Positions 47,281 to 62,378 of a DNA stretch of 64,000 bases are shown one piece after another (the stretch's first letter is position 1; every line of letters starts with the position of its first letter). This DNA comes from Whitmania pigra (taxonomy: Eukaryota; Annelida; Clitellata; Hirudinida; Haemopidae), in assembly GCA_021613335.1 (NCBI GenBank), contig JAJTWR010000044.1, positions 1,237,501 to 1,301,500 on the forward strand. The letters run 5' to 3'. The notes beneath the pieces were generated by a model. That model searched no databases. It saw nothing but the letters and a program-made list of their open reading frames with translations, and was not told where the DNA came from. A program made the translations under genes and the position numbers.

Positions 47281-47329
47281 TTAGGAGATAAGCGATATTC
47301 ACCAGCTGGCCTCCTACCCCATCATGATG

Positions 47330-47615
47330 TTCATGGCTCAAAAGAAACTGGCCGACTATTTAATCAACAACTATTTTTTGAACGCTTGAATAAGCGACTA
47401 CAATGTTTAAAAAAAACTTCAAATTGAAAAGAGCACGTCAGATATCTTATGATATTCACCTCCATTTCGTAAAAATTAAAAAAAAATCAGAGGTCTTGCA
47501 TATTCATGCATTGTAATTGCATCTACAAAGAGCCGATTGCACAGCATCAAAGTCATTTCTTGTTAACTGTAAATGGTTAAAGTGAGTGAGTGTCTTAAGT
47601 AACCGAATAAGAGGT
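47330..47615 (-). repeat. Dispersed repeat, inverted copy of 21.18-21.53 kb
   Basis: The reverse complement matches 21175-21530 in order (TTACTTAAG, GTTAACAAGAAATG, AATATGCAAGACCTC, TTTTTACGAAATGGAGGTGA, TTCAAGCGTTCAAAAAATAG). This copy lacks the LINE/SINE tail that interrupts the other one. It abuts the LINE fragment on its left. Confidence 0.8.
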
Positions 47616-48704
47616 GGAACACTCTTTTAATCGTATCTAATCCAATATTCAAAAGGTCTAAACTAATAATTTGGCACCCATACCTTAAAATTACTAACTT
47701 GGTATCAAATTTTTATAATTTAGCACTCTTCCCTGCTTAATATTATAAATTTGTACGGCACTGCCAATGTTGTCATTAGTGCCCACATGTAACCTAATCA
47801 ACCAACTTGCGTCAATAAATCTCGCTGTGAGTTGGGTCTGAGATATGTTTTTCTTATTTGAGGCTCACCTAGAAGGCGGTAGCCACGTTGGGAGAGGTTA
47901 ATAGATCATTCTTTGTCTCGTACTCTTTTTAAATCTTTTTTTAAAAACAATATGAAGCAACTTTTATTATTGTAACCACCGAACAATAACAGATATTTCT
48001 GAATGATCCGGTTGCGTCAACAAACTGCAAAACCCCTGAGATTGGCAATAATCCATTATACGACGATCCATTATACGTTCAGGATTTGGTCGACGGGTCC
48101 GCTACTTACGTGCTTTGCCGGACATTCTCGCAAATGAAATATTTCTCTCAAAAGGTGCTTTTCTGAAAGACATCAGTAGTAAGAAGTAAAACAGAGGTTG
48201 AACATTTGATTATTGAAATGAGTTAATAAGTGATATTGTGATGTTAATATTCAAATTAAGTTTGAATAACTTGCCATAAAACAAAGCACTTCAGCTTTGG
48301 AGATCTTTTATTTAAAAAAGATTTCATCAGAAGTAAAAAGAGTGCAGACTTTCAAGCACAAAATCTGATCTTCAAATAATTATTTTCTCAAAATTCTCAA
48401 CTGGCACTAAAATACTTAATAGTTTAGATAGAAGTATCTCACTAAGAACACAGATCAGAATCTGATTAAGGCACAAAAATACTGCTACTTACAATAAATC
48501 TGTCTTTAAGACAGCCATCAAAAATAAATTAAAATAAAATAGGTACAAAAGATTGCAAACAATGCCTTAAATGGAATGACGCAGGGTTGGTCGAAAATTT
48601 GTGGCGAAGGTCATCCAGAAGATTCCGTCAGGTGTAAGATAATTCGAAGGCCTCATTAGAAAAACACCTGAGTCGGGGAAGGGGCCTGACTAGGTCGACC
48701 GAGG
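47616..48704. other. Intergenic, no gene seen
   Basis: AT-rich, no domains. The last few hundred bases are likely 3' UTR of the minus-strand membrane protein gene. Confidence 0.5.
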
Positions 48705-49510
48705 TCAGACTTCGGTGAGCGAGGAATGGCGAGCCACCGGAAACAAACTCTGAGAAGACGACCGGTCGTTCTCCAGCTTTAAATTGCTTCTCCTAACCCA
48801 GATGTTGCTTTCATCCTCGTTGTTGTTGTTTAGGGTGACCGAGTCCAGAGGCGAATCGGCGAGTTCCTCGTGTCGATCGCTGCCGGGGAAGAGTCGACGA
48901 GGTAAAGATTCGGAGGCGAAATCTCGCTGCAGAGCGCTCGTGACCTCGCTCTCTTCCTCGAAGCGACGCGACGCACGAGACGGCAGAGGTGGCAGAAAAG
49001 GCTCCCCCTGTCCGACTTGCTGCTTGGACACGCTCACGAGCGCAGGACTTTCGTGAGGGGACTCCACGTGCACGAAAACATCCCAAACGGGAAGTAGGGG
49101 ACTCGAGGCGAAGGATTGGGGGTTCTGAGAACTTTTGGAGTACTCCTCGTGGAAGGTCCAACCTCCCGACGGAGCCCTTTCCATGTCGTGCAATCTTTCA
49201 TCAGACGAAGTCTTCTCGAGCTGCTTCCTTCTCTTAAATTCTTCCTTGCCGTCTTCGAGTCTTCCGTTTCTCCTTTTTCTCTCCACATTTTCCAACTTCC
49301 GACAAAGAGAAACGTTGATGACCAACAGCACCCCGAAGAGGCCGATAAAAGCACCGATCAAAGCATAAAGCACTGCTTTCTCTGTATCACCTAGCAGGAA
49401 TAACAAGCATGTTTTGAAATGTGTAATGCAACCACCCCGGATTCAGTAAAGATAACAAAAAATTACAAACCTTTAATGGCACTCCAAAGTCTCCAAAATG
49501 TAGCAAACAT
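48705..49510 (-). CDS. Single-pass membrane protein with Ser-rich cytoplasmic tail, unidentified
   Basis: Two exons: 49471-49510 (MFATFWRLWSAIK, donor G|GTTTGT) and 48705-49390 (acceptor CTGCTAG), phase 1, giving 241 residues. A short N-terminus precedes one clear membrane helix (VLYALIGAFIGLFGVLLVIN), then a Lys/Arg-rich stop-transfer region (CRKLENVERKRRNGRLEDGK) and a long polar tail rich in Ser, Glu, Arg and Pro (SPLLPVWDVFVHVESPHESP, RASRRFEEESEVTSALQRDF), ending SSLTEV. There is no cleavable signal, so a type III (N-out) orientation is likely. GC content of exon 2 is much higher than its surroundings, which explains several long antisense frames. I do not recognise the family. The C-terminal T-E-V resembles a class I PDZ ligand (x-S/T-x-V), which is inference. 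Confidence 0.75.
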
Positions 49511-52500
49511 GTGAGAGATGTGATTTAATGGGGTATTGGATGTTGAATTCATTGCCATGAATTTTGAGATAAAGTGACATGCACCTTTTAATGAGTGTTC
49601 AGTTCAATAAAACAAAATACATGCAACAAATTATTTGAAGTTCAAAAACTCACACAATAGGCTTGTGTTACATAACTGATACCTGGACAAGCAAACATCA
49701 AATAACCTCTTATCACTCAACTTCGTTCACTTGTTTCATATTTATTATTTAATTATAAGTATAAAATAACTTTTCAATTATTAAAAAACATAAAATAAAA
49801 CCGAATGTTTGAGATTCGTAACTCGACCGAAAGCAATTACAATCTGCAGAAGCGTCTAAAACACATTCAGCCATAGACGTGAATTTCTCCCGTGAAGAAA
49901 CACTTAACGTTACGAGTTAACAGCCTGCGATGTCAATAAGTACTGCCTAACGTGCAAAACACGTCTTCATAACAACGGCCAAACGAGATACCATCACTTC
50001 AATTAACGAACCGGTGCTAAATTATTAGAATTACACGCTCAATAACACCTGAGGCAGCGTGCAGAATGTTTTTACTCGAACATTTTATAAATACATTTTA
50101 CTCATAATTTTAAAGTTTATTTTAAAAACATGTGTTCAGCCTTCGAGATATTTCCTTGCTCTTTAAAGCGAAGACGGTTAGAACATGTGTGGCATCGCAT
50201 TACGAGAGAGTCATTAGCGAGCGGGACAGATGTAGGCTAAAGTTGAAAGATAGTTATAAATATCCTACTGGTCATTCATCTATTCTGACTTTCTGACTTA
50301 AAAAATCGAATGAACAAAATTTGAGTGACAACCTAACCTTTCAAGGTAGTTTAAAATCTATCAATCTCGATTGAGAAATCCGAATACCCGCAGATTACAG
50401 AGCGCCAATCGTAATCAGTTGAGGAAGGCAGAATGAGAGGTGAACATCCACTTTTTATTTCCCACACGGAAGCTTTATTACCGACCACTAGTGGACCGTG
50501 CAGCTACTTCAGCGTGCATCTCTGAAGAGCTCACCTCCCAACGAAACACAATGGAAACAAATCCTCCTAGTTGTACTAGGTCACGTTGCTCCAGAAAACA
50601 GATCCAGTTGTGGATGGCGTGTTGCGATGCTTGATTTGTTATTCCGCGTGCTTCTCAAAAAGCCGGTTAACAAATGATTATTTTTATTGCAAAAAGAATT
50701 CTTTCCTCTTCAAAGCACTGAATATCTTCCGAGAATTCGGCACAAAAATATGTGGTAGGAGGTTCGGTGAATGAAAAGATGAATGTTCGAGAAGCTGTTT
50801 ATAAAGTAACAATCGACAATTTCACGTGTAAATACCAAGAAGTGGATGGGTTTTTTAAACATAACCACATCTTAAGCTTAAACGCCATCTACGTTTCGAC
50901 AATTAAAAGAATTACTGACAAAACATTACCCGAAGTAATGATGATTATGATTTGTTTTCAACAACCGTTATAGCAGATTTGTTGGGTTGCAGAAATATAA
51001 CATCCGCTTATAAAACAATCTTTCGACATGGCGTTACGTTTCAATCTCTTAACCTGAGTCCCGCCGTCGAATTTTTACGATATCATTTGCTTTACTTGGC
51101 TTAACTTTTTGCAACTTCTGCTACGTCTTTGTGTAATCTACGTCCATTTTACGGCAACAGAATATGTAATAAGCAAATTTAAGTGGGCCACCGAGGTGAG
51201 CAAATTAGACGATTAACCTGATGTTTTTACGAAATGGCTGCTACGGCTTGAGGAACGAACTGTTTACAAGCGTTTTTTTGCAGACGAGAACTTGGCCAAG
51301 CAAGCTCTTAAACAGAATATTTCTTCCTCGGCAAATTCTCCAAACAAGTGATCAGGTGTAAAGTCTATGGCAGGGATTTGCATTAAAGATTTTGAACTTA
51401 ATTATTTCATGTCACCTGGGTTTCAATCGATTTCGTGTTTGAACTGAGCCCAGCAATTAAAGTGACAATAATAAGCAAACAGACGCATTTGAAATAAAAA
51501 TCTGTTATTGTTATTAATTAATATTTTTACCTGTATTTTACGGTTGAGTAAAATTATCATCTATGAAATCTTTTATTATTAATTAACATTATCATTTGTA
51601 TGTTTACGATATATAGCCAATTTTAAGTTATTATTTACTAAAACGTCGAGCAAGGATTACGTCATTTGTTGCTTCATTTACGTTGCTTCACTTTCACTTA
51701 TTTAATTTAACACTTGTTAGTGATTAAGAATTAAAATATTTTAAAATTAAATGTACAATTAACCTCAAAATAGTCATTTATATTAGTCACTTAAAGACTG
51801 TCAAAGATTCAAAATAATATCTTTACCGCATAGATAGATAATTCTTACATGAGATCCTGTTTTAAACTATTTTGGTTCTCACGAAGTGATTACTTGACTG
51901 TTAATTTTTTAATACATTACAAAGAAACGAAAATGCAAATAAAAGCATTTACTTTCACATTCTCAATTAAACATATTTGTTCTCAAACGTGATCAAAACC
52001 TTGTGATTTCAAAACTTGAATCTTTTAAAATAAATCAAATCAACAAACTATTTAGATAAATTAAAATAAATTTAGCTGATAAATTAAGTCGATTTATTAC
52101 TCGAATAATTAAAGTTGCATCTTGATGACACGGTTGACTTTTCATTCTTATTCATTAAAAATAAAAGTTGAAATAATTAAATCACCTGTTAACATATTAA
52201 CAATATTCTGAATTCATTAAAACCAACGAGCCATCAGATCGTTGACTGATGCTGAAGTCGATGTTGGCGTGAGACGTTCAAACGGAAATTGGCTCGGATT
52301 ACCAAACGACATTCCAAATGTCCTCTCGAACCTGTCTTCCATTATTAGCAGGAAAAGTACTTCTCCAATTCCTTCGTTTGACTTCGAAAATGATTAATTA
52401 TTGAGATCCTTAAAAGGTCAAGAACTAAGGACATTCATTCGAATAAGGTTTCTGATGGAAGTTCCGAGTGGAAACACAATCGTCACCAGTTGTGATGTTC

Positions 52501-54288
52501 AGAAGGAATAGAAGTACTGAAGAGGAAAAGGATCCTTTGTCAAAGTTTCAAAGGATCGCTTAAAGGAAAGATTTAAAAAAAACGGGTTCATGGATTCGGA
52601 TCGAAAAGTTTGATTCACCCGATAAATTCATCAAATTCATCAGTCGGTAATGCATCGAATGAATTCGGCATCGCTATCATAATCATTAACGACTTAAAAG
52701 TTTGTAAGTTGAATGAATTAAATGATTTTAAAATAATATTTTAATATTATGTGTTTCATCAAATTTCAACACGTTTTGGCAGTGAAAACTAATTGAGAGC
52801 ATTAAAAGACTGCCTGGTTTGAAATTCAATCCTTTCACTGAGTTGAACAAGACTTCTTAATCGACTGTCAACTGATACGAAAATCAATGAATTTCGAGCA
52901 TTTTAATTCATAATTATGGATGATGGATGATTCCTAGTGGTATCATTTGTTAATTGCGATATTTTTAGACATTATACGATGTTGTGTGACACTGGTATTA
53001 GTGCTCAACAGCATAAAGTTTACATTGCAATGAAGAAATGGAATGTCGGATCCACTATCGAGGTAATTACGATACCTCGTTACAAGTCAGCAAACATGAG
53101 ATGATCATCTAATACGAGAAGTCTTTTACTAACAAGTACAAAGCAAGATACAAAGAAATACAAAACCACATACGGTTGTTTGTAATTGAATTACGCTGCC
53201 TTAAACGCATCACATTTTATTACAGAATCGTAAAATTGTCATTAAAATAGAATTAACATATGGAATTAAAACATATTCGTGAAATTGTCAGTTAAAATAT
53301 TACTTTGTGGTTTTGAACATTTGTTGTCGTTGTTGATTATAATCCGATACACAAATGATTAAGCAAGACGGAAGCGAATGGATTTGAATCTGTGCTGCCA
53401 TCGCGAGAATACTTGTTAAATCACTCTTACTCCTGATATTCCTTTCTTCTCTGATTTCTGAGAGAATACATTAAAAGACCCGATTAAGATTTGTTCAATC
53501 AAAGGTGAACTTTGACGAATTGCAAAGATTATTGCTGGTAGCGCTCGGTTATAACTCAACTCGCTATAAAAGTACATAATTAATAATAATAAATAAAATA
53601 ATATATTAATTAATAATAAAAATAATAAAATATAAAATGCAAATTTAAACCCTCTTCAAATATAAGTAATAGTGTAATACAAAGTAAAAGTAATAGGTAA
53701 AATATGACTTAAGTTCTGTCATAATCTTCAAACATTTTCAACTCATTTATTGCAAATTGCTCATCCAGTGTACATCCTGGCAATGTTTCTTACAACAATC
53801 CACCGTAACATTAAGAATGCATTTCATATTTTTATCTTGAAATTAGAAATTTATTTAGTATAATTATTTATTACTTGAACAGACAAATGATTGGAGAGGT
53901 ATCCGTGAGAGCAATAAGATGGGCGGAGGTATTGAGAATTGTCACTTGCTTATCTCATGTTTATCTCACGTTCATCTGATGTTCATCTGATGTTCATCTT
54001 GTTTATCCCAACGATGAAAGAGACGCCTAGAAGGCGTTTGTAACATTTTTACTTCTCAGAAGACAAAGATATGAGCTAATAATTGCAGTATGAAAGTGTG
54101 CGATAATTGATTAGAAATATTCTTCTAATTAGGACCGGCCATTAAATTAATTGATGCCATTAAAGACAAGAACAATTACAGCCTTCTGGGTGCTTCCCTC
54201 AAAAACTTATCTCTCGTCAGCATAGTACGTCTCGAACAGGTAGTTCCGTCAGAAACACAACTTTCTGCATCCGCATAGAAACGCTGAC
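49511..54288. other. Long intergenic stretch, no gene supported
   Basis: Nearly 4.8 kb without a convincing exon. Open frames at 50440-50973 (+) have no domain and do not splice together in phase. Small duplications occur: at 53.95-54.0 kb the unit TTCATCTGATG is repeated about three times. Nothing resembling an RNA gene was seen. Confidence 0.5.
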
Positions 54289-55193
54289 ATGAGTTCAACT
54301 TGTCTGATCTGTTATTTTTATCTTGTATTTTTGCTCGTTCTGCACGGTAATAATAACAAAGCTTATTTTGGATCCGGCCGTAAGTTTAAAAGATTTAGTT
54401 CAGATTTCTCAAATTCTTAAAAAATCTGTATTCCGTAAAATAAATCATTTTTCAGTGGAATGCACTAGTAGACATTATTACGTGGCCTGCAGTATAGGTA
54501 ACATTTTGTCTTCATTCAATAAGAATATGAAAATTATTATATAATAAGCTATTACTTTACATTAAAGTTGTTATTATAATAATTAAATATGCTCAAAAAG
54601 ATTTACTTAAGCATTGCATAAATATAAATGATCAGCCAGACAATACAAGCGAGGCAAGGCGGTGAATGAAAATGGGTCTCCACAATATGACGACGAACAA
54701 ATTGATTTCAGGAAAAGGATTAGACGGGTGAGAGGTTGACAATTAGTTTTTATTCGATTTATAAAAATAACATACAATTCATAAGTTTATTAAAAATATG
54801 TTTATTTCATTTAATGGTGTGAAAGTTCTTCTTGTGCACTTTTTTCGCTTTTAGGTTGAATTAAAGAACGTACGAATTCATCCAACTCAAAGAATTAAAT
54901 TCGAACTGATAATATTTTATATCATTTTTTGTTTCAATTAACAATCAACGTCAGTTTAAAGATTAATATTCTCGATGCTCAAAATCAACAAAGCAGTAAA
55001 TGTTTCACGAAAATGACATTCTTGATGTCAAATCGTTAATCGACTTGAAGTTTATTGATGCAACCCAATTTATTGCAAATTACGATAAAATACCTAATTG
55101 AAATTAGTAATAAAATTATAATAAATATTCATTTAATTTCAGCTTCCGCTGTGGGTTCTTCAAAGGTTCCGAAACTTCAAGAAAGAAAGTTAA
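54289..55193 (+). CDS. Candidate small secreted peptide precursor
   Basis: Three exons in phase, 66 residues. Exon 1 (54289-54346) encodes a strong signal peptide, MSSTCLICYFYLVFLLVLH, and ends in phase 1 at G|GTAATA. Exon 2 (54636-54727) follows GATCAG and reads RQYKRGKAVNENGSPQYDDE then QIDFRKRIRR, with dibasic or tribasic processing motifs (KR, RKR, RR). Exon 3 (55143-55193) follows a good polypyrimidine acceptor (TTTAATTTCAG) and encodes LPLWVLQRFRNFKKES, stop. The layout (19-codon signal exon, phase-1 intron, basic-site-rich middle exon of about 92 bp) parallels the GGNG precursor 4.4 kb downstream, but the C-terminal peptide is unrelated and has no cysteine. I do not recognise it. Without splicing, exon 1 reads on for 24 more codons to a stop. 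A chance assembly is possible. Confidence 0.4.
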
Positions 55194-55820
55194 ACAGTTT
55201 CCAAGGATGACAACATGTCTTTGGAACATTTGCTCTTTTCTTTGTAGAGTTATGTTTCTCCAAATAATTCATTTGCAAAAGCTTTTTATGAATTTTTATA
55301 AATATTCTTCAATTCAATTTCACTTTTTCCAATGACTCATTTACAATATATAGTGATCATTAGTCACTCATTCAACAATTTAAAGGTTGTATCCACCCGT
55401 GTTTTGGACTTTTGTGATTAGGATGGTCAACATTTCTATTTTACATTTCTATTGATTCTCTCTTAATTTTTGTCTTTCCAAATAATCGTCGAAGTTCTAT
55501 CATTTTTAAGCTTGCAACTGACGATGCAAAACCATTTAATTCTCTACATATGTTACACATACATATTGGACATGGATAAATTTATTAGATTTGAGGTAAT
55601 TATTTTATTAACTTAAGCTGAACTTCAATACATTTATTTGCCAATCTCACAGAAAGAATTTAAAGTTCATAAGAATGTTTCTCAATAACGTCAGCTAATC
55701 ATTGCAATTTTTTTCAATAAAATTGTTTGAAATTATAATTTCTTAGCATTTGAGTTGGTGTTTGTTGACTCTCACAAAGTGAAAATTTATAATTACTAAT
55801 TTATTTATTTATTTATTCAG

Positions 55821-58560
<2,740 letters not shown>

Positions 58561-58661
58561 AAGCTCCGTGGACCTTTTAAACCTGCTTTATAAACCGACC
58601 GTCCAATGAAATATCAACCCGTAGAGCAGTTCACGTTCAACGAATTGAGGCTGTAAAGGCT

Positions 58662-58670
58662 TATAAAAGG
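58662..58670 (+). promoter_or_regulatory. TATA box of the GGNG neuropeptide gene
   Basis: TATAAAAGG, 53-61 bp before the start codon at 58723. This predicts transcription starting near 58695 and a very short 5' leader. It lies about 100 bp after the stop of the tentative upstream gene. Confidence 0.55.
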
Positions 58671-58722
58671 ACGCCTCGTACAAGAAGATCCTGTTGAGAA
58701 ATTTACTTTCTGAGTCTCCTCG

Positions 58723-61264
58723 ATGATGAAGCTGCTTTTGTTCGTCTTGTTGTGTCTTTCCCTTCTCCACGTCACGAGAGGTTGGTTCGTCATTCCAGTT
58801 AATAAGACGTTTTTGAGGAGTTCTCATTTTTAACTTTTAATTTCAAATGTTCGCTCCTTTCATTCAGACTTTTTAAGTTATTTTCAATTGCTTTTTTTTC
58901 TTTCAACGATTTTCTCGTGAATTTGAAAAAGTTTCACCAGCGAATGACATCAGATGAATAATATGTAATTTACTCTGTCGTGATCGATATTTTATTAATT
59001 ATTCGTACAGTTGATTTTACTTTTCTACATCAGACTTTAAGAAATCAGTAATAATATAAATAAATACATAATAGTATAATTAAATAAGTATTAGCATAAT
59101 TAAATAAGTAATAGTATAATTAAATAAGTGAGATATAAAAAAGAAAAAATTATTTTTTACTTCAAGTAAATTGATGCTTATTTAGAACTAATTAAGCTTG
59201 AATTTTTGTGCGTGATCGACCTCGTTGCATTGGAAGATTACTTAGTTACAATTACATCGTTACAATTGCTTAGTTACATTCATTTAGTCACAATTACTTC
59301 GTTACCATTACTTCGTTACAACAATTCTTTGTAATTACTGATTCTTGTTTCTTTAAGTAATTAATCATCCATATAAAATGTAACCACTCCTTAAACACTT
59401 CCCAGATATATAAAAAAAATGTTTTACGATATATTTATTCCTAACGTTTTCATAATTTATTTCTATTGATTAATTAATACAAATAATTCGTTTAAATGGC
59501 AAACACTTCCACAATAATTTCCTTTGAAAGGAGCTTAAAGATTAAGTTCATAAGTTGAAGTTGCTTTCAAGTAAATATTTTAATCGATCCATTGGCAGAT
59601 TGTACTCTGATTGTACACTTCGTTGTTTTGTATTTCACAAATGAAAACGAATAGTTGCCGTCTTTGTGTTATACCAACCATAATTATATTATATTATTAC
59701 AAACTAATGGTTTTTGAATTATACCGACCATAATTATATAATAGCAACACAAACTAAAGGTTTTTTGTATTACACAACTGCAAAGTAATGGAAAGAACCT
59801 CAGTACAAAGTTCACTTGGAAACGAATCGTTTCCAAACACGTGATAGATAAATGTGTTGTCACCGTAGAAACCAGTCATGCAAGTTCTCATACCTTTTTT
59901 CATCCTGGAATGTGCTACATTGCCAGAAGAAATCAAACAATCGTACAAATCCGATCGTAAAATGTTGTCAAATATCGTAAGATTGTCAGTAAATTGTTAA
60001 CTAATCAAATGAACGCTAACGAACAGGTGTGGAGAGGAAATACAGGTTGGGTCCTGACGAGGGTCGAATAGAAAGGAGGTGGAGACTTCGCTCAGACGAA
60101 ACAGTTCGTGGAACAAGAGGTCTCACTGTATTCGATAATTAAATATTTATATATATTCATAATATTTAATAAAAGTATTTAATATTACTCTTAATTAATC
60201 TAAATTATTACATTATTCTGTTTATAATTAATAAAACAAATATATTCTCAATTAACAGCGAAATGTGAAGGAGAGTGGGCCATACACGCGTGTCTCGGTG
60301 GTGAGTTTGAAATTTCTTTTTTCCAGCAATTTTTTTCCGGCACAATAGAAGAAAATTCGGTTTTGAATAAAAGCCTTTCGCACCTGTAGTGATGCTGCAG
60401 GTGTTGTTTGTGATGTATGGGGTAGCATCTGGCCCTCTTCCCGTCAATCACGCCAGCAACTACAAATCGACCTTTCTGCTTGTTACTAACTTAAGACTAG
60501 CGGATCTATGAGGCGGAACTGAGTTTGATCCTGAAAGAGGCAATTAAAGGTGTTTCGAGAGTCAATTTGGGGAAGCGTCCCAATAGAATTGAAACTCTTC
60601 AATTCATTGCAGTCAGTCATCGGAGATGCATGGAAATTGGTATTTAAAATTGGTTTTTGAAATTCCACGCTTCCATAATCGCCCTGTAATCGCTTTCATC
60701 ATCAATGTCATCATCGTCATCACCGTCATCGGTGAAGTTTTTATTTCTACAATTATTCAAGATAAAAGAATTTCTTCTTGAAGAAGTATCGACGACAAAG
60801 CAGTTAAAACTTATACGTTCATTTTAGTTGAGTGGTTTCAAATGAGAATTGAACATTTTATTTTCATCTAAATTCATTTCTTTCATTCCGACATGAGTTT
60901 TTGTCGACAAAAAAAAACTGGGTGAGAAAGGACGTCGGCACGTTCTTTCATATTCAAATCGAGTCTTTATCGTGAACATTTTTCAAACTATTTTCTTGCT
61001 TCCGAGTGATGTAGAAGGTGTCGAAACACCGATGCTCCTTATCGTCAGAAAGGCTTTTAATTACCGACAAAACTTGAAAGGAAGCTCAGCCGACGACTGT
61101 ATTAACGCTTCATTTATTCAAACGCAGGTAACGGAAAGAGGTCTCAACAGCGGAGGAATATCAATTCACCTTCTGAGGCAAAGGACAAACTGCTTCTCAA
61201 CAAACAGTTTCGATCCGTTTTACCAACCCTTTCGGCCAGGTTGCCCTTCAGGGTCGGCATTTGA
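58723..61264 (+). CDS. GGNG-type neuropeptide precursor
   Basis: Secreted precursor of a disulphide-ringed myoactive neuropeptide. Four exons, all junctions phase 1: 58723-58780 (signal peptide MMKLLLFVLLCLSLLHVTR), 60027-60119 (basic spacer VERKYRLGPDEGRIERRWRL), 60259-60300 (AKCEGEWAIHACLG) and 61128-61264 (GNGKRSQQRRNINSPSEAKD onward to TGA). Total about 109 residues. The mature peptide is very probably AKCEGEWAIHACLGGN, released after Arg on the left and at GKR on the right, where the Gly would give a C-terminal amide. The pattern K-C-x-G-x-W-A-I-H-x-C-x-G-G-N is the GGNG family first isolated from earthworms and leeches, with the two cysteines forming a ring. Here x after Gly is Glu, where the peptides I remember have Arg. 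The last intron falls between the two Gly of GGN. Spliced length and one peptide per precursor fit the family. Confidence 0.9.
59040..59335. repeat. AT-rich tandem repeats in GGNG intron 1
   Basis: Two small arrays: TAATAGTATAATTAAATAAG-type units (59.06-59.13 kb, about three copies) and TTACTTCGTTACAAT-type units (59.25-59.34 kb). A further 55-bp imperfect duplication with ACCATAATTATAT occurs at 59.67-59.76 kb. Confidence 0.7.
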
Positions 61265-62378
61265 TCGAATTGTTCGTTTAAATAAAAAATGATCTTGATG
61301 GATTTAATTAAATTTTGCTGTTACTTTTTAGGTGGAGGAGAAATCATATTATTGAAGCTGAACTGAAATTGAATTATTCTCAAAACGAATTCTCTTTATT
61401 TGTTGATCACCAGAATGTTTTAAAATTTATGTTTTAATCGCCAGAGGCATTGTTTAGTTTTGTTCGCCAGGGGATCATTAAACAAACTTATCTCAAGACC
61501 GACTGACTCGTTTTTGAAGCCCCACAGAAACAAAATATAATTTACACGTTAAGAATTAAAGTTCTTTGTTTTGTTTATTCTCTAAATTTGTGTCATTGCA
61601 AGTTCTCGCTACCTTATCACAAACGAAAAAACAATTTTTATTTGAAAAGTTGAAAAAAACAAGTTTTTTTAATCGTGAACAATTTAAGTAAGTAAAACAT
61701 ATAAATTTAAGGTTAGATCGAAATGATCTCAAATGAATGATTAGGTCATTAGTGCTTAGTGTTTTCAACCTTTCTGAAACAGACGCGAATGTTTACGTCG
61801 CTCGAGGAACTTAAGTTGCTGTACGACGATAAAGTGTTCTACTTTTTAATTAACTCGATGACAGAAATGTTCTAGTTCCGTATGGGCAGAGCATCTTAAA
61901 TTTTAAAAATCCACAAATAGTTTAACAAACATAATAAAATAAAATTTATAATTATTTTTGATTACTTAAATTAATATTACAAATTTTCACAAAATATTCT
62001 ACTTCAACCTGAGCAAGGCCGGGCACAGCACTTAATAATCGCATCAGTGAGTGTAAAAAGTTTCAACTTAATTTTAGCGAAACTCCCAAAATATTGAACC
62101 AAAGCCAAATTTGGAAATTATATGTACATTGTGATTAGTTACATTTGTGCCACATTTTCTATTGATTGACCAAGTGATGCTTGTAAATTCATCCAAATGT
62201 TCTATTTAGGACACGTAAAAAGGTTACAAGCGCTTTTGAATATCCAGTGTTATATCTGATTGCAAACTCTTACAAGCTTTTTCAAAGGAATCACATTATA
62301 ATATATGAACCACAAAACTACGGGTATTTGTAGTCGATAGTTTAGTGAATAATATTTTTATCGTAATTTAAATTTAGA
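61265..62378. other. Intergenic, 3' side of the GGNG gene
   Basis: AAATAAAAAA overlaps and follows the stop codon region (61281-61289), a possible polyadenylation signal. Otherwise nothing seen. Confidence 0.45.

Noticed and set aside
48784..49394. Several plus-strand and off-frame ORFs of 77-116 codons
   Set aside because: Shadows of the GC-rich coding exon of the minus-strand membrane protein.
50440..50973. Cluster of three open frames of 62-73 codons
   Set aside because: Frames do not join in phase, no recognisable motif, no start context.
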